DNA of 64,000 bases from Rhodococcus koreensis. GTDB lineage: Bacteria; Actinomycetota; Actinomycetes; Mycobacteriales; Mycobacteriaceae. Made by a program: the position numbers and the translations under genes. The stretch lies in NCBI RefSeq assembly GCF_900105905.1, contig NZ_FNSV01000005.1, positions 3,596,001 to 3,660,000 of the forward strand, in the 5' to 3' direction. The notes below the pieces were generated by a model. The model did no database searches. It saw nothing but the letters and a program-made list of their open reading frames with translations, and had not been told where the DNA came from. Of this stretch, positions 15,221 through 23,593 are shown piece after piece; position 1 is the stretch's first letter; every line of letters begins with the position of its first letter.

Positions 15221-17830
15221 TCACGGCTTTGGTACGAACACTTCCCCGATGTGCGCGGGGATCTCGGTACCGAAGTACGCCGCCTCCGCGATCTGACCGA
15301 ATCCCGGCGTGCCGCTGTTGCCGCGCGCGACGACCTCACCTTGACGGAGAACAACGATCTCACTGCAGGATTCGAGCGCGCGGGCGAGGGACTGGTCGAG
15401 CAGGATGGTCGTGATGCCGCGACGCGCCAGAGCATTGACCTGCGAGTAGACCTCGTCGACCATGGCCGGGGACAGACCCAGCGCAGGTTCGTCGAGGATC
15501 AGAACCTCGGGGTCGGCCATCAGCGCACGGGCGATGGCGACCAGTTGTTGTTCGCCGCCGGACAGCGAGCCTGCCGGGATGTTCATGCGGGTGCGGACAC
15601 GTTCGGGGAGTCCGTGCTGCAACTCTTCGAGCCGAGTGCGCAACCGGCGGCCGGAGATTCCTGCGGCGTACGCCGCGACCTCGAGGTTCTCGCGCACCGA
15701 CAGGGTGCGGAACAAGGCACGTCCCTCGGGAACCAGGCTGAGCCGCAGCGCATCTGTGCCAGTGACCGTCCGGGTGCCGCCGGTCGAGTGCAGGTCGCCG
15801 TGCAGGATCCGGCCCAGGGTGCTCTTGCCGGCGCCGTTCGCGCCCACGATGCCGAGGATGCCGCCCGCGTGGACGTCGAGATCGATGCCGGACAACGCAC
15901 GTACACCCGCGTAGTGGTGCTCGACCCCCCGCACGGAGATCAACGGCGTCGCCGCTCGATCGATGTCGGGTGCGATCAGTGTGGTGTCGATGTTTCCGAG
16001 ATACGAGTCGCGGACCGTTTGGTTCTGGAGAACGGTGTCCGGGGTTCCATCGGCGATCAGCTCACCGAAGTCGAACGCCACCACCCGATCCGCGACGGCG
16101 AACAGATCGTCGAGGACGTGGTCGATGATGACCACCGAGGTACCGGAATCCGAGAGTCGGCGGATGTGTTCTGCGAGGGTCCGACGTTCGTCCGCGTCGA
16201 GGCCACCGAACGGCTCGTCAAGAACCATCAATCGCGGGTTGTCGGCCAGCGCCGCGACCGCACGGGCCAGATCGACCCGCTTCTGAAGCCCGAACGGCAG
16301 TTCTCCGGGGAGTCGGTGCACGTGGTCGGCCAACCCGACACTTGCGAGTACCTGCAACGCAGAGTCGCGATCGGCACGGCGCTCCCAACGGTTGACGACA
16401 CTGACATTCTCGAGAACGGTCAGTTCCGCGAAAAGTTCGGCATGCTGAAATGTCCGGCCGAGGCCGAGCGAACGTCGACGAGTCGCCCGCACGCCGTTCA
16501 GCGGTCGGCCACCGAGTTCCATCGTCCCCTCGAGTTCACCGCCACCGATCAGGCCACACAGGGCGTTGACGAACGTGGTCTTGCCGGCCCCGTTCGGCCC
16601 GATGATCGCGAGCACCTCACCCGCACCGACGCGGAGATCGATATCGTGCACGGCCTGAAGACCACCGAATCGGACACCGAGTGCCTCCGTCCTCAGCACG
16701 GCCGCCTCGGCGGCATCGGCGGCATCGGCGGCATCGGCGGCATCGGCGGCATCGGCCCGCAGGTTCGCGCCCGATCCCGCAGTGTCGACGAGGTCGGGTC
16801 CCGAGAGGGACGGCGCCGGGCGGCCGAGTGCCCGGGTGACCGGGACGAATCGGCGCAACAGCTTCCCGGCCGTCGGGACGATTCCATCGGCGAGAAACAG
16901 CAGGGTGAGAATCAGGACACCCCCGATCAGGTAGGGCTGGTCGATCGACAGGGACGACGCCAAGGTCGGTGCGGACGCCAGGAACGCGCCGCCGAGAACG
17001 GCGCCGATCACACTGCCGGTCCCGCCGAGGACGGTCGCGGCAATCAGGTTGACCGCGAACACCATCGAGAAGCCCTCCGGGCTGATGAAGCCCGACAGCA
17101 AGGCGAGTAGCACACCGGACAGGCCCGCGACACCCGCACTGATCGCGAAGCCGAGGCTCGACTGCAATTCGGGAGCGATACCGATCGACCTGCCCGCCAG
17201 GGGGTGCGTCTTGGCGGCGACCATACGCATACGGATGGTCGTGCGGCGCAGGAACACCGACACCGCGATCGCGAGACCGAGAATTCCGACGGCCAGGTAG
17301 GTGACTTCGTCGGACGACGGAACGAGGTCGCCGAGCGCGGTCTCGAACGTCTCGACCGGCACTCCCTGGTCGCCGCCGGTGACGCTCTTCCACGCACCGA
17401 TGATCTCGAGGATCACCAAGGTGAACGCCAACGTCAGAAGGGCGACGTACAGCACGGAGAAGCGGGAGCCGGCGAAACCGAGGAAGCCTCCCAGCAGTGC
17501 GCACAAGACAACGGCGACAACGGAGGTGAAGGCAAGTCCCCAACCGTTACTGCTGCCGTAGGCGGTTGCATACGCGCCGATCGCAACCATTGCGGGGTGC
17601 CCGATCGACCAGATACCCGTCCACCCGGCGAGCAGCGAGATGGACAGGACGATCAGTCCGTACACGGCAGCGAGTCCGACCGTGTACATCTGGTAGCCCG
17701 GTACGAGTCCGGAAGACAGCACCACCAGCGTGAGGAGCGCGGCAGCCGGGCCTCCGAGGAGCTGACCGGCGCTGTACAGCCGCTGGGCGGTGCGTCCGGT
17801 GGGCTGGGCCGAGATGTCTTTTGTGACCAT
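15221..17830 (-). CDS. LivM-LivG-LivF triple fusion of a branched-chain-type ABC importer
   Basis: An 869-residue polypeptide joining one permease and both ATPases. Residues 1-330 are a LivM-type permease with about nine membrane segments and the EAA-like loop AGRSIGIAPELQ. A linker at about 350-385 contains a DAA(DAA)n run. Residues 385-620 are LivG (Walker A GPNGAGKTTFVNAL, Walker B LMVLDEPFGGLD). Residues 630-869 are LivF (Walker A GANGAGKSTLGRIL, signature LSGGEQQLVAIARAL, Walker B VLILDEPALGLSP). The LivG signature reads LPFGLQKRVDLARAV, as is normal for LivG. These are usually three separate genes. With LivH 5 bp upstream and the receptor at 13.1 kb, it completes one importer. Confidence 0.93.
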   Translation of the reverse strand: MVTKDISAQPTGRTAQRLYSAGQLLGGPAAALLTLVVLSSGLVPGYQMYTVGLAAVYGLIVLSISLLAGWTGIWSIGHPAMVAIGAYATAYGSSNGWGLAFTSVVAVVLCALLGGFLGFAGSRFSVLYVALLTLAFTLVILEIIGAWKSVTGGDQGVPVETFETALGDLVPSSDEVTYLAVGILGLAIAVSVFLRRTTIRMRMVAAKTHPLAGRSIGIAPELQSSLGFAISAGVAGLSGVLLALLSGFISPEGFSMVFAVNLIAATVLGGTGSVIGAVLGGAFLASAPTLASSLSIDQPYLIGGVLILTLLFLADGIVPTAGKLLRRFVPVTRALGRPAPSLSGPDLVDTAGSGANLRADAADAADAADAADAAEAAVLRTEALGVRFGGLQAVHDIDLRVGAGEVLAIIGPNGAGKTTFVNALCGLIGGGELEGTMELGGRPLNGVRATRRRSLGLGRTFQHAELFAELTVLENVSVVNRWERRADRDSALQVLASVGLADHVHRLPGELPFGLQKRVDLARAVAALADNPRLMVLDEPFGGLDADERRTLAEHIRRLSDSGTSVVIIDHVLDDLFAVADRVVAFDFGELIADGTPDTVLQNQTVRDSYLGNIDTTLIAPDIDRAATPLISVRGVEHHYAGVRALSGIDLDVHAGGILGIVGANGAGKSTLGRILHGDLHSTGGTRTVTGTDALRLSLVPEGRALFRTLSVRENLEVAAYAAGISGRRLRTRLEELQHGLPERVRTRMNIPAGSLSGGEQQLVAIARALMADPEVLILDEPALGLSPAMVDEVYSQVNALARRGITTILLDQSLARALESCSEIVVLRQGEVVARGNSGTPGFGQIAEAAYFGTEIPAHIGEVFVPKP
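16709..16756. repeat. 9-bp tandem repeat inside the LivMGF linker
   Basis: Five head-to-tail units of GGCGGCATC plus a partial sixth encode, on the minus strand, a run of Asp-Ala-Ala. They lie exactly in the linker between the permease and first ATPase domains, so copy-number change would lengthen or shorten the linker in frame. Confidence 0.85.
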
Positions 17831-17835
17831 GGATA

Positions 17836-18705
17836 TCAGACCCTCTCGAAGGTTTGGCGGCCGAAGATGCCCTGGGGACGAATGAGCAGCACGAGCACAG
17901 CCACGCAGAAGACGAACGTGTCGCGGAAGCTGGCGGAGATATAGGCTGCAGCGAGGTTGTCCAGGACACCGATGATGAGCCCACCGATGACGGCGCCGTA
18001 CATGCTTGTGAGACCACCGAGCAGGATGCCTGCGAAAGCACGGAACAACACGGGGGCGAGGATCACCGGCGACACCCCGGTTTTCGGGGCGTACAGGAAG
18101 ACTCCCAGCACCGCCAGCGCCATGCCGAGAGCCCAGGCGGTCCGCGCGACCTTGTGCGCGTTGATGCCCATGATCTCGGCGGTCTCGGCAGATTCGGCGA
18201 CCGCGCGCATCGCAGATCCGAGCGGCGTACGCGTGAAGAGGTACGCAATGGCCGACACGGCCAGCGCGGCGAGGACGATCGTGGCGATGTCCTGCAGCAT
18301 CAGATTCGAGTTGCCGATCGAGATCGTGCCGTCGATGAGCTGCGGGAAGCGTCGCGGCTGCTCTCCCCAGTACTGGCCGATCAGATGCTCGACAATGATC
18401 GACAAGCCCATCGTGACGACGAGCGCGGCGAAGAGCTTTCCCTGCCCCAGTGGACGGATCAGCGCTTCCCGCACCACGACTCCGCTGAGGGCTCCGAAAA
18501 CGACCGCGACGACCAGTGCGACGACGATGCCCACGCCGGCCCCGTATGCACTGAGAGCGACATAGATGGCGAGAGTGGACAGCGATGCCATTGCGAAATT
18601 CATGACGTCGGTCGATCGGAAGATGATGACCAATCCGAGTCCGATGAGACCGTACACGGCACCGTTGGCGATGCCGGTGGTCAAGGTGATGAACAACTGA
18701 TCCAC
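17836..18705 (-). CDS. Branched-chain-type ABC importer permease LivH
   Basis: A 289-residue inner-membrane permease with about eight hydrophobic segments. The N-terminus GIANGAVYGLIGLGLVIIF and the motif RSTDVMNFA are diagnostic of LivH. The cytoplasmic EAA-like loop is AVAESAETAEIMGINAHKV. It pairs with the LivM part of the fusion protein encoded 5 bp downstream. An island operator is 29 bp upstream of the start, and the receptor is encoded separately across the SDR. Confidence 0.93.
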   Translation of the reverse strand: MDQLFITLTTGIANGAVYGLIGLGLVIIFRSTDVMNFAMASLSTLAIYVALSAYGAGVGIVVALVVAVVFGALSGVVVREALIRPLGQGKLFAALVVTMGLSIIVEHLIGQYWGEQPRRFPQLIDGTISIGNSNLMLQDIATIVLAALAVSAIAYLFTRTPLGSAMRAVAESAETAEIMGINAHKVARTAWALGMALAVLGVFLYAPKTGVSPVILAPVLFRAFAGILLGGLTSMYGAVIGGLIIGVLDNLAAAYISASFRDTFVFCVAVLVLLIRPQGIFGRQTFERV

Positions 18706-18733
18706 GATGCCTCCGAGGGCGGCCGATTCGAAT

Positions 18734-18751
18734 TGAGTTGACTTCAGTTCA
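18734..18751. promoter_or_regulatory. Island operator site 3
   Basis: TGAGTTGACTTCAGTTCA matches the island consensus at 14 of 16 positions. It lies just upstream of livH and should control livH - livMGF - SDR. Confidence 0.75.
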
Positions 18752-18795
18752 GTAACCTAAGGGACCGCGAGTGTGAGCGCAACCACACCGCTGCC

Positions 18796-18841
18796 CCCGT
18801 GAGTACTTGTTAACCGCCGGCGGTTAACAAGTACTCACGGG
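18796..18841. repeat. 46-bp palindromic repeat, copy 2 (perfect)
   Basis: Perfect 23-bp arms around GCC|GGC, with GTGAGTACTTGTTAACCG as the arm core. It overlaps the 3' end of the old-yellow-enzyme gene, which takes its last residues (REYLLTAGG) and TAA stop from the element. Read in either direction it carries a stop codon in all three frames. Confidence 0.92.
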
Positions 18842-20744
18842 CGACAGCATGGCCTTCGGCGACGGCGTGTGCGACCTTGCGTGGGACGAGCGCATCGCCG
18901 ATGACGTGTACGCGTGGGTTGTCGGGCGCGAGGAGCGACCAGTCGGCCGGGCGCCGCTCGCCGGCGACGACGACCCGGTCGGCGTGGAGGCGGGTCCTCG
19001 CCCCCGACAGCGTGCTCTCGAACTCGACCGAGCCGTCGGAGACCGAGACGATCGACGACAGCACGCGCACGTCGACCGGTTGGCCCGACAGCCGGCGCAG
19101 ATACTGCACGCGTCCCTCTGCGGGAAGGCCCGACGCGAAGGCCGCGGCCGGCGTCAGGACCGTCACGAGGTCGGCGCCGGCGGCGAGTGCGGCTTCGACC
19201 GAACTCGCCGCGGGCCAGAGCCCGAATCCGTCGTCGACCACGACGACGTGGCCGGCGCCGCGCAGGGGCTCCCCTCCCCCGGCCAGTGCCTGCGACGTGA
19301 GCAGCGACGTCGTTCCTGCCGCTTCACGGGGCAGCGTCTCCTCGGCCCCGACCGCCAGGACCACGTCGTCGAAGCCCTCCAGCTCGGCGGCACTCACCCG
19401 GTGGCCCAGCCGGATCGTCACCCCCGACAGGTTGTCGGAGTAGTAGTCGAGGAGGCGACGCCAGCCGCTGCGGTGTGGTGCGCCCGCGGCAATCGCGAGC
19501 TGGCCCCCGATCCGGTCGCGACCCTCGAAGAGGGTGACGTCGTGGTCGGGTCCGAGCCGCGTCGCGCACTCGAGCCCGGCCGGGCCCGCACCGACGACGG
19601 CGATCCGGCGCCGGTCCGTGGACCGGCGCGTCGGGCCGAGGGTCAGCGGGTACGCCGGGCGTGCGGACTCGCCCGGCGGAGCGAGTTCCGGATTGACCGA
19701 GCAGAGCAGGACCGGGTCGAACGCCCGGCAGTCCTCGTTGCAGGACACGCACGGGCGGATCGAGGATTCCCGGCCGGTCAGCATCTTCCGCGGGAAGTGC
19801 GGGTCCGCGATCAGCGGTCGTGCCACGCCGACGAGGTCGGCACCCGACCGCAGGGCGGTGTCGATGGACGCACCGGTGCGGAAGGACTGTGACACGAGCA
19901 GCGGTGTCGCGGTGGCCGCGCGCAGCCGTCCGACCGCATCGAGCAGCGGCGGGTCGGTGACGGCCATGTCCCGGACGTAGGTGGTGCGGACGCCGACAGT
20001 GACGTTGACGTAGTCGAAGCCGGAGAGGTACGGAAGGAGCTCACACAGCCCGTCCATGCCGAGGCCGGCTTCTTCGCCCCCTTCTGCGGAGACGCGCACA
20101 CCGAGGACGAGACCGGGACACGCGTCGCGGACCGCGGCCGCGATGCGGTCGAGGATCCGCACCCGCTGCGAGACCGTCGTGGCGTCGGGGCCGAAGTTGG
20201 TGACCGGCGAGAGGAACTGCGCCAGCAGGTATCCGTGGGCTGCGTGCAGTTCGACGACGGGGAATCCGGCGGACCACGCGTGAACAGCGGATGTGCGGAA
20301 GGCGTCGACGATCCCGTCGACTTCGGCGGGCCCGAGTGCGCGGGGACGCGTCGGTTCGCGAGGCGAGCGGACGACGGTCGGTCCCACGGGATGGCTCCAC
20401 AGTTCGGCGCCGAGCGTTTCACGACCGAGGTGGACCAGTTGGCACGCCGCCACGGCCCCCTCCTCCGTGATCGCCCGTGCCCGGGCCTCGAGGCCTGCGA
20501 CGATTTCCGGACGCCAGGCCTCGGTGATGTTGCCGTTGCGGTTGACCGAGTTCGGTGACACCACGGTGCCGCCGACGATCAGCATCGCGGCCCCGCCCGC
20601 TGCCCGGCGGCGCCAGTAGTCTGCGTCGCCGGGCGACGGGACACCGCCGGCGACGGCTCCCGAGGCGTGCGCCGTCCCGACGAGTCGGTTCGCCAACCGA
20701 AGCGGGCCGAGCTGCAGCGGCCGAGCAGCACGTGGAGACGTCAT
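18810..20744 (-). CDS. Old-yellow-enzyme / 2,4-dienoyl-CoA reductase family FMN-FeS-FAD oxidoreductase
   Basis: A 644-residue multi-cofactor ene-reductase. Residues 1-330 form the FMN TIM barrel (PLQLGPLRLANRLVGTAHAS; VVELHAAHGYLLAQFLSP). Residues about 337-355 hold the 4Fe-4S ligands in CVSCNEDC and a downstream Cys in VLLCSVNP. Then comes a dinucleotide domain starting VVGAGPAGLECA at about 380 and a second nucleotide fold. Members reduce enone or dienoyl groups with NAD(P)H. ATG 20744 is chosen because AGGAG lies 5 bp upstream; a longer start would cross the operator. Its C-terminus runs into palindrome copy 2. It is divergent from the hydrolase at 20850. Confidence 0.9.
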   Translation of the reverse strand: MTSPRAARPLQLGPLRLANRLVGTAHASGAVAGGVPSPGDADYWRRRAAGGAAMLIVGGTVVSPNSVNRNGNITEAWRPEIVAGLEARARAITEEGAVAACQLVHLGRETLGAELWSHPVGPTVVRSPREPTRPRALGPAEVDGIVDAFRTSAVHAWSAGFPVVELHAAHGYLLAQFLSPVTNFGPDATTVSQRVRILDRIAAAVRDACPGLVLGVRVSAEGGEEAGLGMDGLCELLPYLSGFDYVNVTVGVRTTYVRDMAVTDPPLLDAVGRLRAATATPLLVSQSFRTGASIDTALRSGADLVGVARPLIADPHFPRKMLTGRESSIRPCVSCNEDCRAFDPVLLCSVNPELAPPGESARPAYPLTLGPTRRSTDRRRIAVVGAGPAGLECATRLGPDHDVTLFEGRDRIGGQLAIAAGAPHRSGWRRLLDYYSDNLSGVTIRLGHRVSAAELEGFDDVVLAVGAEETLPREAAGTTSLLTSQALAGGGEPLRGAGHVVVVDDGFGLWPAASSVEAALAAGADLVTVLTPAAAFASGLPAEGRVQYLRRLSGQPVDVRVLSSIVSVSDGSVEFESTLSGARTRLHADRVVVAGERRPADWSLLAPDNPRVHVIGDALVPRKVAHAVAEGHAVAREYLLTAGG

Positions 20745-20757
20745 GAATGCTCCTAAC

Positions 20758-20775
20758 TGAACTGGATTCACTTCA
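20758..20775. promoter_or_regulatory. Island operator site 4
   Basis: TGAACTGGATTCACTTCA matches the consensus at 14 of 16 positions and is identical to site 9 in front of the ten-gene operon. It is 13 bp upstream of the old-yellow-enzyme start codon. Confidence 0.78.
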
Positions 20776-20817
20776 CGCTAGCAGGTGATTGACATCACAC
20801 GGTAACTTCTTTAGATT

Positions 20818-20835
20818 CAAACTGATATCAGTTCA
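20818..20835. promoter_or_regulatory. Island operator site 5
   Basis: CAAACTGATATCAGTTCA matches the consensus at 14 of 16 positions, with a perfect 12-bp core palindrome ACTGATATCAGT. It is 14 bp upstream of the alpha/beta-hydrolase start. Confidence 0.75.
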
Positions 20836-20849
20836 ATTTGAGGGGAATC

Positions 20850-21545
20850 ATGTCGTTCGTTCTCATCCATGGCGCAGGAATGGGCGCCTCCTGCTGGGAC
20901 CCACTCCTGCCGTTGCTCGAAGGCGACACTCTCGCAGTCGATCTCCCCGGACGGGGTAGACGCCGGTCCGCCGACCCGCGGTCCGTCACCCTCGCCGACT
21001 GCACCGCGGCCGTCGTCGAGGATGTGGAGGCGGCGAACCTCGAGGACATCGTTCTGGTCGCACATTCATTCGCCGGAGTGACGGCCACGCCGGCCATGCC
21101 GGCGCTCGCGGGCCGACTGCGGCACGTCGTCTTCCTCTCCGCCGTCGTCCCGGCCGACGGCACGCGAGTGCTCGACCAGATCGACCCGGACGTCCGCGCC
21201 ACAGTGGAAGAGTCGGTACAAGGCGGTGTCTATCGCCAGGATCCCGGGGGCGCCACAGCGATGCTCTGCAACGACATGGACGCCGAGCAGACCGGCTGGA
21301 TGATCGACCAGCTGGTCGACGACTCCGCCGCGTTACTCACCGAGTCCGTCGATCTGTCCGGCCTTCGGGCCGACATACCCCGCACATACGTACGGTTGAC
21401 GAAGGACGCCTGCTATCCGCCCGAACTGCAGGAGCGATCGGCCGCCGTCGTCGGCGGCGATACCGTCTTTCTCGAATCCGGCCACATGGCCATGGTGACG
21501 ATTCCCGATCAGGTCGCCGCGCTGCTTCACAGGCTCTCGTCGTAG
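20850..21545 (+). CDS. Alpha/beta hydrolase
   Basis: A 231-residue soluble alpha/beta hydrolase of the esterase/hydroxynitrile-lyase-like type. It has the oxyanion motif VLIHGAGMGASCWDPLLPLL at the N-terminus, the nucleophile elbow VAHSFAGV at about residue 73 and the catalytic histidine in LESGHMAMVTIPDQ near the C-terminus. It may open an ester or lactone in the island pathway, but the substrate is not known. The ATG at 20850 follows GAGGGG. It is first in a plus-strand unit with the receptor at 21634 and the SDR at 22668. Confidence 0.87.
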   Translation: MSFVLIHGAGMGASCWDPLLPLLEGDTLAVDLPGRGRRRSADPRSVTLADCTAAVVEDVEAANLEDIVLVAHSFAGVTATPAMPALAGRLRHVVFLSAVVPADGTRVLDQIDPDVRATVEESVQGGVYRQDPGGATAMLCNDMDAEQTGWMIDQLVDDSAALLTESVDLSGLRADIPRTYVRLTKDACYPPELQERSAAVVGGDTVFLESGHMAMVTIPDQVAALLHRLSS

Positions 21546-21633
21546 GCCGTCGCCGCGCATTCGATCCCTCGCTCCGCAAAACAAATACACGGTTTCGCAT
21601 CCGGCGAACCGATTCCGGAAGGACGTTCATGCC

Positions 21634-22671
21634 ATGAGAAGTGTGCCGATAAAGCTGATGGCGGTCGCGGTGGTCGCCGCGTTCGCTTCCGCCGCCTGCG
21701 GATCCGGCGGGTCCGGTGTCAGTCAACCAGTGTCGGGGACGTGGGACGACGTCGTCGCGGCAGCCAAGAGCGAAGGCAGCGTACTGCTGTACTCGAGCCA
21801 GAATCCCGCCAATCTCGAGGCGCTCAAAGTGGCGTTCGAGCAGGAGTATCCCGAGATCTCCCTCGAATACGTCCGGGGAACGGACGCCGACATCAACCCG
21901 AAGGTCGAGGTCGAGAATCAGACGAAACGCGGCACGGCCGACGTCCACATGCTCACCGACTCCGCCTGGATCGAGACGGCCGCGGAGTCGGGCACGTACT
22001 CGGCCGACCTCGTCGGCCCGGCGTTCGACACGCCGGAGTACGAACCACAGAAGAGCATCATCTCCGACAAGTTCTTCCTGACCAGCGCGGCGGTGTTCTC
22101 CCTCGGATGGAACACGACAGCACTTCCCGGCGGCCTGCAGAAGCCGGAAGACCTCCTCGACCCGGCGTTGAAGGGCAAGATCGGCATCGTCAACCCGTCC
22201 GGTATCGCCTCCTACGTCGACTTCTACCGCTTCTTCGAAAAGAACTTCGGCCCCGACTATCTCCAGAAACTCGCCGAACTGAAACCGCGCATCTACCCGA
22301 GCGCGCTGGGAGTCGCCCAGGCCTTGACGTCCGGCGAGATCGTCGCCACCCCGGTGGTGCAACCCCTGGTGCGGGAGAAGGAATCGGGTGCGCCCGTCGA
22401 CTGGGCTCTGCCCACGCCGCCGTGGGGAACACCCTGGTTCACGCATGCCCTGTCCGCGGCGCCGCACCCGAATGCGGCTCAGGTCCTGGCGAACTTCATG
22501 GTCACCCCGGCCGGCCAGAAGGCGCTGTCGCTCGGCTATGCGAGCGCCCTTCCCGGCATCGAAGGCAGCGTCGCGCGGGCCCAGGACATCGCACTGCCCA
22601 ACCCGTCCGATCTGACGCCCGAATCGCTCACCGAATACCAGGCCGACTGGGAAAAGCGATTCATCCAGTGA
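21634..22671 (+). CDS. ABC substrate-binding lipoprotein, ferric/polyamine type
   Basis: A 345-residue extracellular solute-binding protein of family 1. The signal sequence MRSVPIKLMAVAVVAAFASA ends in the lipobox ASAAC. The mature protein opens with VVAAAKSEGSVLLYSSQNPA, the pattern of FbpA-like receptors, and later has KGKIGIVNPSG and EIVATPVVQPLVREKE. No clear iron-binding tyrosine pair is visible, so an organic ligand is more likely than Fe3+. It feeds the ATPase and double permease encoded at 23.6-26.5 kb. The stop overlaps the next SDR start (GTGA). Confidence 0.87.
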   Translation: MRSVPIKLMAVAVVAAFASAACGSGGSGVSQPVSGTWDDVVAAAKSEGSVLLYSSQNPANLEALKVAFEQEYPEISLEYVRGTDADINPKVEVENQTKRGTADVHMLTDSAWIETAAESGTYSADLVGPAFDTPEYEPQKSIISDKFFLTSAAVFSLGWNTTALPGGLQKPEDLLDPALKGKIGIVNPSGIASYVDFYRFFEKNFGPDYLQKLAELKPRIYPSALGVAQALTSGEIVATPVVQPLVREKESGAPVDWALPTPPWGTPWFTHALSAAPHPNAAQVLANFMVTPAGQKALSLGYASALPGIEGSVARAQDIALPNPSDLTPESLTEYQADWEKRFIQ

Positions 22672-23444
22672 CTTCAGACGATGCGCGACTGCGTGACACC
22701 TGCGCTCTCGTCACCGGTGCGGCACGAGGAATCGGCGCCGCGACCGCGGAACTCTTCCATGCGCACGGCGCGACGGTGTACCTGTGCGACGTCGACGACG
22801 ACCTGGGCAACAGCGTCGCGGCGAAACTCGGTGCGAGAGCCCATTATCGGCATCTGGACGTGACCGACGAAGCTGACTGGTCACGGGTGACCGCCGAGAT
22901 GGCGGACCGCGGCCACCCGCTGCGTATTCTCGTCAACTCGGCCGGCGCCGCGTCCAAGGCGTCGATCATGGACACCTCGCTCGCCGAGTTGCGACGCATG
23001 ATCGATCTCAACCTGGTGGGCACGTTCCTCGGACTGCAGGCCGCGGGCGCCGCGATGACCGCAGGCGGGTCGGTGGTCAACCTGTCCTCGCTGCGCGGTG
23101 TCCTCGCGACCGCCGAACTCGGTGCGTACGGCGCGTCGAAGTTCGGCGTTCGCGCCCTGACCCGCGTTGCGGCGCTGGAGTTCGCGGAGAAGAACATCCG
23201 GGTCAACGCGGTGTGCCCGGGCAGTATCGACACGGCCATCACCGCGGGCGCAGGTTTCGCCGACGACGACGTGGATGCGTATGTGAAAAGCATTCCGATG
23301 CAGCGCCGGGGTCTGCCGCTCGAGGTGGCGAAGGCCATCCTGTTCCTCGCGGGCGACGAGAGCAGCTACGTCACCGGCACCGACCTCATGATCGACGGTG
23401 GAACGTCGGCGGGCGCCAGGACTCCCAAGCTCTCGTCGTCGTGA
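22668..23444 (+). CDS. Short-chain dehydrogenase/reductase
   Basis: A 258-residue classical SDR. Motifs are TGAARGIGAAT for the cofactor, DVDDD after beta-2 suggesting NAD(H), VNSAGAA, a catalytic Ser in NLSSLRG, YGASKFG, and the C-terminal GTDLMIDGGTSAG. The start is GTG 22668, overlapping the receptor stop by 4 bp, so translation is coupled. The substrate is not deducible; by position it oxidises a hydroxyl of the imported compound or an intermediate. A hairpin terminator follows. Confidence 0.87.
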   Translation: MTSDDARLRDTCALVTGAARGIGAATAELFHAHGATVYLCDVDDDLGNSVAAKLGARAHYRHLDVTDEADWSRVTAEMADRGHPLRILVNSAGAASKASIMDTSLAELRRMIDLNLVGTFLGLQAAGAAMTAGGSVVNLSSLRGVLATAELGAYGASKFGVRALTRVAALEFAEKNIRVNAVCPGSIDTAITAGAGFADDDVDAYVKSIPMQRRGLPLEVAKAILFLAGDESSYVTGTDLMIDGGTSAGARTPKLSSS

Positions 23445-23446
23445 CG

Positions 23447-23477
23447 GCCCGGCCGGGCAACTCCTTGCCCGCCGGGC
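23447..23477 (+). terminator. Hairpin terminator after the SDR
   Basis: GCCCGGCCGGGCAA pairs with TTGCCCGCCGGGC around a 4-nt loop with one bulge. It begins 2 bp beyond the stop and 21 bp before the next operator. Confidence 0.65.
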
Positions 23478-23497
23478 TTCCCACCGCTACGCTGAAA

Positions 23498-23515
23498 TGA
23501 ACTGAATTCACTTTA
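23498..23515. promoter_or_regulatory. Island operator site 6
   Basis: TGAACTGAATTCACTTTA matches the consensus at 14 of 16 positions. It is 78 bp upstream of the ABC ATPase gene and probably controls ATPase - permease - SDR. Confidence 0.75.
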
Positions 23516-23593
23516 TCTCCGACCGGCGCTCCGAACCCGGGAGCCGGACGGACGCCCTCCAAGACAAACCACTCGCAACCAAGCAGGTGCCAG

